The notes below the pieces were generated by a model that did no database searches, was not told the origin of the DNA, and was given only the letters and a program-made list of their open reading frames with translations. This document shows, one piece after another, positions 62,413 to 63,744 of a stretch of DNA of 63,744 bases. Source of the DNA: JBAYJC01 sp041665285 (GTDB taxonomy: Bacteria; Patescibacteriota; Patescibacteriia; 2-12-FULL-60-25); the NCBI GenBank assembly GCA_041665285.1, contig JBAYJC010000007.1, positions 1 through 63,744 of the forward strand. The letters are read 5' to 3'. The first letter of the stretch is position 1. Every line of letters begins with the position of its first letter. The position numbers were made by a program, and so were the translations under genes.

Positions 62413-63744
<1,332 letters not shown>

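Overview
The window looks like a chromosomal segment of a small-genome bacterium, most likely a member of the Patescibacteria (Candidate Phyla Radiation). This is inferred from the gene content, which mixes universal housekeeping genes (tsaD, tsaE, ftsH, S1, hflX, cca, rsmE, rlmH, xer, pilB) with many lineage-specific proteins I cannot name. A 23S rRNA gene also starts at about 62413 with no 16S upstream of it, and its 5' domain carries extra hairpins. TGA acts as a normal stop here, which argues against the UGA-recoding lineages (SR1, Gracilibacteria). I cannot fix the lineage further from this window.

Layout: 1-4000 holds small secreted or membrane proteins and a MazG-like enzyme. A tRNA-Arg gene and a membrane/coiled-coil gene pair lead to the block xer-cca-hflX (5758-9472). 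9719-16645 has a MopE-motif lipoprotein, a 744-residue protein, an NRAMP-type transporter, tRNA-Phe and a Ser/Thr kinase. 17034-22413 has tsaD-tsaE, an unknown gene and pilB with a membrane protein. 22470-28315 is a run of GC-rich unusual genes: a kinase-nucleotidyltransferase fusion, a VWA protein and two unknowns. 28471-36306 has ftsH, S1 and a glycan operon (two GT4 glycosyltransferases and a polyprenyl-phosphate sugar transferase). 36428-43642 has two paralogous unknowns, polX, fba, pgi, a Cys-rich mini-protein, a YtxH-like protein and rsmE. 43701-56970 is rich in accessory genes: HAD-like proteins, an MFS transporter behind a leader peptide and terminator, thymidine kinase, a sirtuin, a uridine-kinase-like protein, maf and lipoproteins. 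57004-61921 has rlmH, a dsRNA-binding/nuclease-like gene bounded by an 89-bp rlmH duplication, and membrane-anchored paralogs. 61970 onward carries a strong promoter, a hairpin and the 23S rRNA gene.

Two gene classes are interleaved. Class 1 is mostly housekeeping genes. They lack a Shine-Dalgarno sequence, and a -10 box, usually an extended one of the form TGnTAnnnT, lies so close to the start codon that the mRNAs should be leaderless or nearly so. Class 2 genes are mostly monocistronic and accessory. They have a TTGACA-like -35 about 16-18 bp from a -10, a real 5' leader, a strong GGAGG-type ribosome binding site and an intrinsic terminator right after the stop. They look like single-gene cassettes dropped between core genes. 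Two of them are bounded by near-identical direct repeats of 69 and 89 bp, one is an empty promoter-RBS-terminator shell, and several terminators are orphaned or duplicated. I consider this cassette architecture, and the nuclease-like gene in the 89-bp-bounded cassette, the most promising things in the window.
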